The notes: generated from the letters alone by a model not told the origin. Shown: positions 53,880 through 64,000, numbered from the stretch's first letter. The stretch: 64,000 nt of DNA from Ricordea florida (GCA_949710005.1 OX453277.1:6951427-7015426); one strand, 5' to 3'. Made by a program: numbers and translations.

Positions 53880-54960
53880 ATGACGGCACAAGCTTTTAAC
53901 ACGTTTGCTATGTTTTGACGAAAGTCAAAGCTTTTATCTTTGACATTGACTTAAGATGCTGTCTCAAGCAGCAGAAACCACTTATCCAGTGAAAGGGTAT
54001 TTTGCATGGTTCAGCCTGCTAAGAAAAACCGGCTGCCTAAAGACCAGGAATAAAGGAAATAGACAGGCTATAGAAGAAAACGACTCTCTGCCGTTCGATT
54101 ACAATTATCCCATATTTCGTTATGCAAGAAATAATAAACGGCCCCTGTGACCTTGTAACAGGTGTGTGGCTAACCCGCCCTAATCGTTGTTCATTTCCTC
54201 CAAACAATTGCAGGTCAGTATTCAACTCACCAACCATAATACCTTGACCAATAGCGTCAAATACACACTTATTCAGATTGCTTGTTATGAAAATCTTTAA
54301 ATTATGTTCCAGAGCTAGTGACTTTAATAGGCAACAAAATCACATCTGCTGACCCCGACGTGACTTGAACACGCAACCTTCTGATCTGGAGTCAGACGCG
54401 CTGCCATTGCGCCACGGAGTCAACTGTAGCTTAAATTAACTAAAGGATATATCAATACTAATTGGAAAGTCAATAATAAGCAGGCTTGGGAGATGCGAGT
54501 TTAAATTGAGGAGTGTTTTTAGTTACGTTTCAAAGTCAAAAAGATAGCAAACGGATTTGGTGAAAAAGGCATTCCTAATTCTTTTTATATGCTTACTTAG
54601 CAAGAGTAGCTTAAGTATGTTTAAAGTGATTATTTAAGAATGCGACAATGCTTCCTCTAGACTATTTTGTAGAGATTTTAGTTTCAATCACCTTTGTTTA
54701 ATTCAGATGAATCCTTGATTAAAGGCGTCACCAGCAGCACGAGGTTTGGCTTTCGCCTCACACACTAACAATCCCCACAGAACGACACTCACATGCGATA
54801 TCCCACGCCCGCATGACACCGCTTTGATGGACCATCTTACACGGAAACGGTGGGATAATACCAACGAGTATCCAAACAAGAATGGTACGGATATGTAAAG
54901 AAATTTCAACTGAAAACGAGCCTTGTTACTAGGGCCTTTCTACAGGCAACGCCCGAGTTG
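53880..54960. repeat. tRNA-bearing duplicated block, copy 1
   Basis: From tgacggcacaagcttttaac through the tRNA to gattaaaggcgtcaccagca and caatccccacagaacgacac. A second copy spans about 55625-56525, nearly identical over long stretches. Confidence 0.8.
54350..54421 (-). tRNA. tRNA-Trp(CCA)
   Basis: 72 nt; acceptor GACTCCG/CGGGGTC; anticodon loop CTCCAGA (CCA); D-arm has TGGCAGCG where others have TGGTAGCG. No intron; downstream T-run termination signals are not evident at once. Confidence 0.9.
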
Positions 54961-55385
54961 AAATTTGGAATTGGTTTTTCTTCAGTCACAGATCACCGTA
55001 GAGAGGTTCTAATGTGCATGCGTCAAATGGGAAGTTCACTGGTACAAAATTGTAAAGAAAAATAGGCTCCCTTCCGTGAGTTGATATTATCAGGTGAAGT
55101 GGGGAATGAATTTGAAAGCGGAGTAATATATTGACCCTCTAACTAGTGTTATATGACTTTAGCATACGGTATGAGGACCGGGCATAATGGTAATAGTAAA
55201 GAACACATTAATTGCACACAACTGTTACGGTATAAGAGGCAGGGACATGCTTGCTGAGTTAATCTATGTATTTATAGTCATGGGTGGTTTTGAAGTTTTG
55301 CAAAAAATCATGTGAGCATACAATTTTGGGCTATTGTCCATTGTAGCTTTTGATCATTCGACTTTCCACTAAGGTTGTCGCAGTT

Positions 55386-55457
55386 GACTCCGTGGCGCAA
55401 TGGTAGCGCGTCTGACTCCAGATCAGAAGGTTGCGTGTTCAAATCACGTCGGGGTCA
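55386..55457 (+). tRNA. tRNA-Trp(CCA)
   Basis: GACTCCGTGGCGCAATGGTA start, anticodon loop CTCCAGA, T arm GTGTTCAAATCAC, end CGGGGTCA. The only copy on the plus strand. Its T-loop has A where the others have G (TTCAAATC against TTCAAGTC). A TTTTC terminator-like run follows within 12 bases. Confidence 0.9.
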
Positions 55458-55576
55458 CCATCAATCTTTTCTTGCCAATATCTAAACTTTGCTTTAGATT
55501 TCTAACCGGATTTTTAGGAAAAGGTAGAGGTTAGGAGGCTTACTTGTGCATTAAACGAGACCGCAAGGGATATATA

Positions 55577-56525
55577 TATATGACGGCAACAAAACTCGAC
55601 CTTTGCCTTAGATCGGAATGAAATGTACAGGTGCAGTAGAGACGAGCTTTTAACACGTTTGCTATCTTTTGACGCACGTCAAAGCTTTTATCTTTGACAC
55701 TGACTTTAGACGCTGTCTCAGGCAGCAGAAACCACTTATCCAGTGAAAGGGTATTTTGCATGGTTCAGCTTGCTGAGAAAAACCAGCTGCCTAAAGACCA
55801 GGAATAAAGGAAATAGGTGGGCTATAGAAGAAATCGACTTTCTGCCGTTCGATTACAACTGTCCCATACTTCGTTATGCAAGAAATAATAAACGGCCCAT
55901 GTGACCTTGTAACAGGTGTGTTGTTAACCCGCCGTAATCGTTGTTCATTTCTTCCAAAAATTCGCAGGTCAGTATTCAACTCACCAAATACACACTTATT
56001 CAGATTGCCCTTTGTGCAAATCTTTAAATTATTTTCTACAGCTAGTGACTTTAGTAGGCAACAAAATCACATCTGCTGACCCCGACGTGACTTGAACACG
56101 CAACCTTCTGATCTGGAGTCAGACGCGCTGCCATTGCGCCACGGAGTCAACTGTAGCTTAAATTAGCTAGCTAAAGGATATATCAATACTAATTGGAAAG
56201 TCAATAATAAGCAGGCTTGGGAGATGCGAGTTTAAATTGAGGAGTGTTTTTAGTTACGTTTCACAAAGTCAAAAAGATAGCAAACGGATTTGGTGAAAAA
56301 AGGCATTCCTAATTCTTTCTATATGCTTACTTAGCAAGAATAGCTTAAGTATGTTTAAAGTGATTATTTAAGAATGCGACAATGCTTCCTCTAGATTATT
56401 TTGTAGAGATTTTAGTTTCAATCACCTTTGTTTAATTCAGATGAATCCTTGATTAAAGGCGTCACCAGCAGCACGAGGTTTGGCTTTCGCCTCACACACT
56501 AAAAATCCCCAAAGAACGACACTCA
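55577..56525. repeat. tRNA-bearing duplicated block, copy 2
   Basis: gacgagcttttaacacgttt, atccagtgaaagggtatttt and the region around 56160-56340 match the block at 53880-54960. It ends where the second TTAGGG array starts. Confidence 0.8.
56077..56148 (-). tRNA. tRNA-Trp(CCA)
   Basis: Identical by eye to the copy at 54350-54421, including the TGGCAGCG D-arm, as expected from the block duplication. Confidence 0.9.
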
Positions 56526-56526
56526 C

Positions 56527-56812
56527 ATGTTAGGGTTAGGGTTAGGGTTAGGGTTAGGGTTAGTGTTAGGGTTAGGGTGAAGTTTAGGGTTAGGGTTAGT
56601 GTTAGGGTTAGTGTTAGGGTTTGTTTTAGGGTTAGGTTTAGGGTCGGGGTTGGGGTTAGGGTTAGGGTTAGGGTTCGGCTTAGGCTTAGGCTTAGGCTTA
56701 GGCTTAGTGTTAGGGTTTGGTTTTAGGGTTAGGTTTAGGGTCGGGGTCGGGGTTGGGGTTGCGGTTGGGGTTGGGGTTGGGGTTAGGGTTAGGGTTATGG
56801 TTAGGTTTAGAC
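56527..56812. repeat. Interstitial TTAGGG-type array 2
   Basis: About 285 bp: perfect gttaggg repeats at the start, then variants (gttagt, gtttgt, cttagg, ggtcggggtt). It ends where the right copy of the segmental duplication begins. Open frames over it (Pro-Asn or Gly-Leu repeats) are artefacts. Confidence 0.9.
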
Positions 56813-57963
56813 CCTGGCCATACCCTGAAACACAAGTCACAAAATCATAGGGGGTTTTTATATAGGTCGCTTTTTTTAGAGTCTGCTTTTGTGCCTATCA
56901 AATTTCTCCTTTCACAACCTAAGGCACGAGTGGTAAACAAGGCCTAGAGGGTAATCTCATATAGGGGTACATATCATTTCTTATGTGCCACGTTGTAGAG
57001 TGCGCTTTGTAGATGCAAGGGCCTTTTTTAAACAAAGTATGTAGTTTTATCTTTTTGATACCGTGTCCCCTGCAGAATTACTTAAATAGGATTCCCAAAT
57101 AGCTCAGATTAGAAGTCCCTTTATCTGCTTAGATGGGAGCTCATCACTAGGGTTCTTTGATGTTCTTGATCGAGCGTTTTGACAGATCTAGTTATTTTGA
57201 GAAACGTCTTTCAGTTTCGCTCGAAATGAAGTTGTTTTAGTCGAGGTTCGCACGTGTTGGCAAAAGCAATATAGCTGCCAAGTAAGCTGTGTGAAACAAA
57301 GAACTCTCCCGTATTCCTGTGCGAGGCGAAGTACTGAAGACAACGTGTTTCTAGAAATAACTAGGTCTGTCTAAACTCCCAATCCAAAAGATGATAGGGG
57401 AGAGGAACACTCCTAGTGATGGCTTCCTGCCTTAGTTCAGTTAAAGAACAAGTTGATTTCAGTCAGGGTCGACATTTTTGGGTATTTTACCCATATCTAA
57501 TGTTTGTATTTAAAGTAATATCTTCTATAGTTTCTTTTCTTTTTGGGTTATGGTTGTAGGGTCTTGGTGTTATACTACCAGCCAAAATAAACAAGAGAAA
57601 ACCTTATCCCCTCCCCCTGGCTGACGAGTGTTCTACAGTCGTTTATTCAGTCTATAACCGCATTAAATCAGGCAAAGTACCGGGCTGAGGGGGTTGGAGA
57701 GTGAGGGGCAATAGAAATATTGGTTGGGAAGTGGCAATGGGACCGTGGATACTATTATTGAGACACTGTACTCCCGTCATTATCCCCAAAGCGAGGGTAA
57801 AGAACTTCGAGAACTGTGGACGCTCGAAGGAGTGATTTATATTCCAGCGGCTGGGGGGTAGGGCTGGAAAATGTACCGCTGCGACCCTGGAACCTTAAGC
57901 CTATACGAGACCTAACTCACGTTCCCACCCTATACTAACAACGAGAAACAGGAACTGTAGCTA

Positions 57964-58296
57964 GTTTACCATTTACAAGGGAAAAACGGTCAGTTTACTG
58001 TTTCAGCAAATGGTAAACAAAATTTTCCATTTGGAAAGTTTATTAGGATTTGTCGTTTACTATTTGCAAACCCACCCCTGTTTGCAAGGAAAATCTAAAA
58101 CTGACATCAAAAGGTATTACAGATGACCGCAAAAGAATGGAACACGAAATTCCGTTTGAAACATTCCAATCGGAAAAACAGGACTACCTTTTCAGACGTT
58201 CCGTTGCTCCCGAAAACGTTCCACCGGAACGTCCAGGGAACTAGCATTACATTTTCATTTCAACCGGAATTTCAGGGGATTTTTTGTAAAGGGTAA
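57964..58296. mobile_element. MITE family A, copy 4 (duplicated)
   Basis: Carried with the segmental duplication; GTTTACCATTTACAAGGGAA start and gtaaagggtaaa end. It is a copy of the one at 50190, not a new insertion. Confidence 0.65.
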
Positions 58297-58347
58297 AGCA
58301 TTGCCAACTCCAGTAGAATTAACTGAAGAAAAATGTTTACTTTCAGC

Positions 58348-58441
58348 GTACCATACAATGAGTGATGAAGACAAAATCGACCACCATAGCCATACGTCGT
58401 ACGTCACGCTTCTATTAATAACAAGAGATTATTATGTTCTC
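58348..58441 (+). pseudogene. Truncated copy of terminal exon 23
   Basis: After ctttcag the copy reads CGTACCATACAATGAGTGAT, then GAAGACAAAATCGACCACCA and CATACGTCGT, following exon 23 ([12 protein letters not shown]). At about ttctattaata it jumps to acaagagattattatg, which in the original is after the stop codon. About 290 bases, including most of the coding tail, are missing. Confidence 0.75.
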
Positions 58442-58637
58442 TTGTAGATAATCATTCAAGCCACGAATGGGGGTGAAGTTAGAAGTGTTTCAAAATGAAC
58501 AAAGATTACATTTTCTGCGTACTTATTTTCTTCTTGGATTGTGAAAGACTTGTGGCAGTAATTGAACAACCGCTTAAGCTGATGCATACCAAAAAAAATT
58601 ATTGGCTTCAAAAATATATTGTTATCTGGGGTCTATA

Positions 58638-58840
58638 TAAATGGGTTATTGACTAAGCGCGAGGTCAATATGGCTGGATATTGGCCTTGTCCTCTTATAC
58701 GTATTTATGCGCCTCGACTGACTGCCTCTCGACCCACAATGCGCCAAAGCGAAAAAGTTTGATATCCTGCCATGTTGACGGAACAAGATTGATAAGTGAA
58801 AAATATATCATATGCCTATAAAGTAATCAAAACGTGTTCA
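58638..58840. repeat. Dispersed repeat family B, copy 5 (duplicated)
   Basis: aaatgggttattgactaagc, gcgaggtcaatatggctgga and ttgacggaacaagattgata; it came with the segmental duplication. Confidence 0.55.
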
Positions 58841-59869
58841 GTTTTGTGCGAATTCCCGAGCGATCACGCAAAATTTCTATTTTATTAACACAGATAAAAC
58901 CAACAAATGTGTTTCACAGCACACAATTTTCTATTTTATTGACACACGGTGACGCCTAGCAGACACCCAACGCTAATGGTGGTAATGTAACAGTACGATA
59001 TAGATGACGACTAGTCAGTCGTAACCAAAATATATCTTGAACTCATCTTAAACTGAAATAACAATTCAGGTTTCTTAAACAACTCAAAGAAACGTTTTGC
59101 GGAAGTGTAATAGTACATTATAAATAAACAGTAGCTCCTGACAGTCGTGACTAAAACACACTCATCAAACGATTGACCAAGAGTGTCTTAAACTCAAATA
59201 ATATTTTCGATTTCATGAAAAACATTTGGTAGTGAGGTAATAATAACATTATAATAGTCAGCCTTAACTTAAACACACTCTTAAAACGATACCTCGAATG
59301 TCTCAAAATTTGACATAGCAAGTAGGGCAGAAATGTCTTTGTCTTCAAACTACAACGTGAATTTCGGCGCCCAAAATCGTTTCGAGTCTCTAGAAAAGCG
59401 TACCTTGTCAGGTCGAGTACGAGTGCACGCGCGTAAAACCAGCATTGTTTTGGCGGGAAAACACGTTTTGGTCACTATTCACCGGAAACAAATATCGGCC
59501 AAACTAAAAAACAACCCGTCTTAGGGCTTTTTCAATCAACTTAAGACAATGGCTATTTCACGAGTACTAATCTATCTTAATCTAACAAGCAGCAATAATT
59601 AGCAACTATTAACGTTAGCGATTTTAGGAAAATTTAGCCGCGTTTTAAGACCTGATTTCCTGGGAAGGACTGATAAAGTGAGAGAAAAGGCCTGTAAGCA
59701 ACCTCCGTCAATTTTTCTACTGAGAATATTTCTGGATTTACTGCGAGTCGGCTCACAAAGGTCTAACTATGTAGAAAATAAATTCGACCTTGACACTATG
59801 AACTGGATGGTTCCCGACGCCAGCGAGCAAGATAAGGTGGATACTGAGTTCTGATTGGCTACCCGAGCG

Positions 59870-60110
59870 GGTAAGACGGGCCTATCCTGTCGGCTCGCGG
59901 GATTTCACGCGTTGGCCCGCGAAACAAAATAAAACAAAATGGCCGTATCATGCATTGTTTTTCGACCAAGTTTGTTCTGGCAAGATGGCTGAATATTGGC
60001 CAAACAATCTTAGTTAATAACACATATAGTGTTGTACTTAAAAAACAGAAGGTCTGAATGTTTTTACCTGAACCGATCCATAACCAAAAGAATCCATCCA
60101 ATCAAATTGA
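59870..60110. repeat. Dispersed repeat family B, diverged copy 6
   Basis: On the opposite strand: aacaaaataaaacaaaatgg with ccgtatcatgcattg, then caagatggctgaatattggc. Diverged and less certain than the others. Confidence 0.4.
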
Positions 60111-60422
60111 TTAGTTTCGTTTGGAAGAAGGAGCTATACTTAGACGCAGCGAGTGGTTAACTTTCCCGAGACGGCAAATTTTAGGACCATGCATCGGTAC
60201 CATTTAAGTCACTCCAGTTCAAGGCAGTGAGCAGCCATTCTGTTTTCATGCCGACATGACAGCTGTGTTTGACAAATTTTAGGAAATACTAAAGGTTTTT
60301 TTTTCCCTGCTTGCTAAAATCGCTTCAATCAACATTCGCTAGCATTACTTATCATGAGGTAAATTCACGTATGAGCGCCTTAAGCCTGCTTCCGGTAACT
60401 TCAACGTACCGACTTAAAAAAA

Positions 60423-60870
60423 ATGAAAGCTAAACATCTGCCTGATCCGCGGCAGTTTAACCTCTGTTGTGAAAAGCTGTGCGCATACATTCAAAGGCAT
60501 CCCGAATTAGTAGCATTTGTCAAAAACTTCCCAACTCTTTTCAATAGCGGCCCAGTTACCAAACTTCTTATATGTTTGCCAGGGAGTAAAGTAGCATTCC
60601 CAGAACAGCCAAAACCGACGAGGACAACGCCAGCGTTTATATACAAGTTCCGCCGACAGTTCCAGAGCGGTCAGGTCAGCGGATAACGACAAACACCAAC
60701 TCGTTTGAGGATTTGGTGGAAGAGCTACAAGCGCAGACCCTCGAAGGTAAGGAATGAGGCGACGAGGATTGGCATGAGTTATCTGAAACAGTGAATCAGG
60801 AACCTCACGCTGCGACAGCTTTAAGGGAAGACTGGCTTTCATCAAAGTTCCTTTTCCCGATACACCTAAC
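60423..60870 (+). pseudogene. Frameshifted gene fragment of unknown family
   Basis: ATG at 60423 gives MKAKHLPDPRQFNLCCEKLC, then YIQRHPELVAFVKNFPTLFN and LLICLPGSK. Around 60600 the sensible frame changes to DEDNASVYIQVPPTVPERSG, QRITTNTNSFEDLVEELQAQ. After a TGA near 60757 the same frame resumes as GDEDWHELSETVNQEP. One shift and one stop in an otherwise protein-like stretch suggest a retrocopy or decayed gene. I do not recognise the family. Confidence 0.4.
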
Positions 60871-61091
60871 ATGAAAAATTGAGCGGATCCATAACCTGTG
60901 ATCTCGGTGAAAACTTCTGCGAATGGCTCAATATAATGGAACAAAGAGCAAACCAAACGTTTTTCATTAATTCAATGGTTTATTCTTAAGTGTTACAGTA
61001 CATAAAGTCCTAGAAGTTAGATTGTACACTCGATCACAGAAATAATTATTTATTACTACTTGAAAGTCACAACGTTTTTATCATATTTAAC

Positions 61092-61391
61092 AATTATTCG
61101 CCGAAGGCGAAGTGATTCGCGGTGAATATTCACCGAGACGAAGTCGAGGTGAATATTCACCGGGAATCACTGAGTCTGAGGCGAATAATTGTTTTAGTAT
61201 AAATACATAGGTGATTATTTCAAAAAAGAAAAGAAAAGCATTTTACAACACGAAAAAGTTTTATTTCATCAAAAGCGCGCGAACGACTGGCAGCCATTTT
61301 GTTCGTCGAGGTGATTATAGCCTGATAATCCGAGATAGCGAACCAATCAGAGCGCGCGATTTTGTATAATCACCTGAGTATTTATACTAAA
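61092..61391. mobile_element. MITE family C, copy 3
   Basis: AATTATTCGCCGAAGGCGAA start, ggtgaatattcaccgagacg hairpin, TTAGTATAAATACATAGGTG and CACCTGAGTATTTATACTAA end. Close to the intronic copies at 29976 and 31344. Confidence 0.75.
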
Positions 61392-61853
61392 TAAAGTTAA
61401 GCCTTTTACGCTGAGAAGTTTCGTATCTGAACATATGTTAAAATGTGATAAGTTTACGAGCATCGGTACAATAGTTTTACTCAGTTTTGCAGGCTTCACG
61501 TTTTTGACAGTGTAAGTAGTCTGAGCGGTAACAGCTAGCAGAAGAACTATGACGATGACGATAATAGTAATAATCTTCCACAGTGTCCGTGCATTCATTA
61601 GAGAATACTACGTGGGCGCGCAAATATAAAATTTCTCTTTGAGTGTTGAAATCGATATCCAATGAGTGAGCCCAGCGAACGAGTGAGATATCGATTTGAA
61701 CACGAGAAGTGAAATTCCATATCTCCAAGCGTTCGTGAATTATTCCACCAGGTATTTACATGAAAGATAAAAAAGAGCTAGCGAACTCAGTCACAACTCT
61801 GATCAATCAAATACAGTTAAAAAAACTACAAAAAAGCCAATAACACTAATTAA

Positions 61854-62845
61854 GGGGGCATTACGGTTGGTTTTGAGTAAAATTTTGACAGCTTATTCAA
61901 AAAGGCATATGTCACCAAGGATTCATTCAATTACACTCAAACTTAGCAGAATTAAGGGCAAGGCCATTGCTAACCACATAACACAGTCTACGTCTGTCAG
62001 TTATTAACTCTTTGTTAATTATTAACCATTTGTTAAAGACTACCGATTTTCGAGCTATATTCCTGCCCCTCAATTTGAGAACTGTCTTTTAACAAAAAAC
62101 ACATGATATTTGCTAGAGTAAATCCTTGCTCGGTGAAGTGCAACCTAATTGAGAATTATCGACTTTTGATTATTTTCGTTACTTTGGCAACCATTTACAT
62201 TTCAATTTAACTAAAAAACTCATAAAACCAGTGTTTTTTGAGCAAATAAAAAATTGCTCAATTAGGTTGTAGGTGACTACAAGGACAGTGTTTGTGCCAA
62301 ATTTGGTGGCAATTGCTTAAATACTCTACAAGAAATTTAAGGGGGCGCCAAAATTACTACGAAAAACATGGTTTTTGGGAAAACTCAAGTAAAACTTTAC
62401 TTCTGTCTAAAACAACAAAGAAAAGGTACTTAACTCATTGAAATGGCCTGCCACTTGAGGGAATTCTTAGATTTTCCTATGCTTTATGTCGACCATTGAC
62501 GCTCAAAACAAAGTGTACGGTTGCCTGCTTTGTATCCTGGCTTTTATCTAAAGTTTGGACGTTGGAATGGACTACAGAGGCTTAGGCAATTAAGAAACGT
62601 CAATTCAAACAATTTTAAGAAAATTAAACGGCTTTTGGAGATTGATTTGTATGTCGTTGCCATGGCAACCGAAAAACAAACAAATCCTACCTTTCGGAAG
62701 CTTCGTTTTTTTAGGCCGAGCAAAAATAATTTTCAATTAAATGCATATCTCTTCTAAAAGTAGATAGTTTCAAGAACTGTTAGAGCCAAAGAAAAAAAAA
62801 TGACAAATTTTCCATTTTTCGCCAAAATCCAACCGTAATGCTCCC
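61854..62845. mobile_element. TTAA-flanked TIR element, about 1 kb
   Basis: TTAA at 61850-61853 and 62846-62849; ends GGGGGCATTACGGTTGG and (reverse) GGGAGCATTACGGTTGG. No transposase frame was seen in the interior. Probably mobilised by a piggyBac-type enzyme. Confidence 0.7.
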
Positions 62846-62894
62846 TTAAGACTGACGGTGAAAAGTTAGCATAAAAATTGCTGAAAGAAAAATG

Positions 62895-63160
62895 AAGCTA
62901 TCGTTACAGTTATTGTTTTCGTTATGGTTATCGTACCCGTTACAATTGTCGTTATCATTATCATTACAGTTATTGTTATTGTTATCTTTATGGTTATCGT
63001 ACCCGTTACAATTGTCGTTATCGTTATCGGCATCTTCTTCGTTAACGTGATCATAATTGTTTTGGTAACCGTTATCGTCACTGTTGTCGTTTCCCTTATC
63101 GTTATCGTACTGTTCTTATTATTTCATGTTGTTTTTGTTATACATGTTATCAATATTATC
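62895..63160. repeat. Low-complexity GTTATC/GTTATT repeat
   Basis: Degenerate 6-bp units with a 69-bp partial duplication (atggttatcgtacccgttac occurs twice). Hydrophobic Val/Ile open frames over it are artefacts. Confidence 0.8.
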
Positions 63161-63238
63161 ATAATAAAAATGCTAACACATATTTTATACACGAGCGTAA
63201 TTTCATTTCTTTTCAGGGGTAAATTATTCTTGTTTTAC

Positions 63239-63337
63239 CTTCAATGATGGAAGGTCAAATGCGATTGTAACTCTGAACGTCATTGAGAATTCTAAGCCAA
63301 CTGTTAATGGACCAATCACGGGAACCTCTTTAATAGG
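63239..63337 (-). CDS. Candidate exon of a minus-strand gene at the right edge
   Basis: Between ttgttgcag and AAG|GTAAAA on the minus strand lie 33 codons in phase 0: PIKEVPVIGPLTVGLEFSMT, then FRVTIAFDLPSLK. The splice sites are good and the phase fits the exon at 63646. No family is recognised. Confidence 0.35.
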
Positions 63338-63645
63338 CTGCAACAAAACAAGAGCACAGAAAGTAAATAACTTATCATAATTTAAATACGGTATAGATGA
63401 ATTTACATCCATTTAAGCCTGTTCCTCCTTTCAGGCTTAATATGATTTTCTAAGTTACATGAATGTTGCAAAGCTCAAATCTCCAACTTAGGTCCTTCCC
63501 GAAATCCGAAATGAAAGTACATCATTTCTTAAGGATTTGGGATTTTTTTTCTAAAAAATTTAAAATTTTAAATAGATAAATAAAGAGGCAAGATAACAAG
63601 TTAAATGAGGCACATAAATGCTTTTTGCGAATTTGTAATTCTCAC

Positions 63646-63798
63646 CACTTTTTTGCTGAATACTATTTCCGACGGTTTGTTGGTCGCGTCCGCCGGGTAC
63701 TTGTAATGGAACACAGGAACATCAATGATACCCAGTTTTAAGGTTACGTTCACACCAAAGTCTGGTTTGGTGAGGCGACGGTCAGGCCTGAACTCCAT
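63646..63798 (-). CDS. Candidate exon (with broken upstream frame)
   Basis: The frame reads PDFGVNVTLKLGIIDVPVFH, then YKYPADATNKPSEIVFSKKV and a GTGAGA donor. The preceding protein-like stretch, PMVTSFTLFEKEVLGITIAA at about 63875-63815, is in another frame, so either a small intron, a frameshift or a decayed gene is involved. It continues outside the window. Confidence 0.3.
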
Positions 63799-64000
63799 CC
63801 AAGCAGTTTACCTTCTGCCGCTATTGTTATACCCAGTACTTCCTTTTCAAACAGCGTGAACGAAGTCACCATCGGGATTGGCCAAAGAATGTGTCGCTTT
63901 TTTCGCCCCAGGCTCTTCCGTAACCGCGCATGATCAGGGAGGGTCGAATTTCGCTTTCCATCGGTACCATTGAAGTCACTCGTTCTTGTGCCATTCGACT

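Larger units (their letters stand above)
56812..59169. repeat. Segmental duplication, right copy (terminal exon gutted)
   Basis: accctggccataccctgaaa to acacactcatcaaacgattg. It follows 48999-51799 in order, with family-A MITE copy 57964-58296, the broken exon at 58348 and the family-B copy at 58638. Confidence 0.8.

Noticed and set aside
56523..56947. Long Pro-Asn and Gly-Leu open frames on both strands
   Set aside because: They are translations of the TTAGGG-type array.
62866..63247. Val/Ile-rich and Thr/Ile-rich open frames that look like membrane proteins
   Set aside because: Low-complexity GTTATC repeats read in frame.

Overview
The window reads as animal nuclear DNA, most likely from a cnidarian and probably an anthozoan such as a stony coral. 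That identification is inference. It rests on the AT-rich sequence, phase-1 exons with GT-AG introns of 0.3 to 5.5 kb, EGF/MAM/fibronectin-II/Ig modules, TTAGGG-type arrays, and many small TIR elements and LINE fragments. Nothing in the window is bacterial.

The dominant object is one plus-strand gene, reconstructed by hand from 13354 to 50933. It has 23 coding exons with every splice phase consistent, 3735 coding bases and a 1244-residue product. The predicted protein is a type I membrane protein. From the N-terminus it has a signal peptide, a short propeptide ending in a furin-type RSKR site, an astacin-fold domain, a MAM domain, a fibronectin type II domain, eight calcium-binding-type EGF domains, two Ig-like domains, a single transmembrane helix and a tyrosine- and histidine-rich cytoplasmic tail. 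The astacin domain keeps its fold-defining cysteines, the RxDRD stretch and the Met-turn methionine. It has lost the catalytic Glu (now Phe), the third zinc His (now Asp) and the Met-turn Tyr (now His). It therefore looks like a pseudoprotease built into a receptor or adhesion molecule, which is the most interesting object here.

Left flank (1-13353): a PIF/Harbinger element with TAA target duplications (1504-3205), a small G-rich MITE, two minus-strand exons of a secreted EGF protein (9394-9220 and 4878-4753) whose signal peptide resembles that of the main gene, an 81-bp-TIR element carrying an IS630/Tc1-like HTH fragment (7727-8414), and a truncated Ig exon (11453-11634) homologous to the second Ig exon of the main gene. 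Together these suggest that this locus has expanded by local duplication.

The introns hold most of the repeats: LINE fragments (15460, 16419, 24960, 35080-36430), a tRNA-derived SINE with a 21-bp minisatellite tail, TTAA/ATAA-flanked elements, palindromic MITEs, and a 69-bp minisatellite that grew from the end of a repeat.

Right flank (51000-64000): 48999-51799 (the 3' end of the main gene) recurs at 56812-59169 with most of the terminal exon deleted. Between the copies lie two interstitial TTAGGG-type arrays and four tRNA-Trp(CCA) genes inside repeated blocks. Further right are more TIR elements, a frameshifted pseudogene fragment and partial minus-strand exons at the edge.

All coordinates were read by eye from splice signals, reading frames and repeats. 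No database search or RNA evidence was available.
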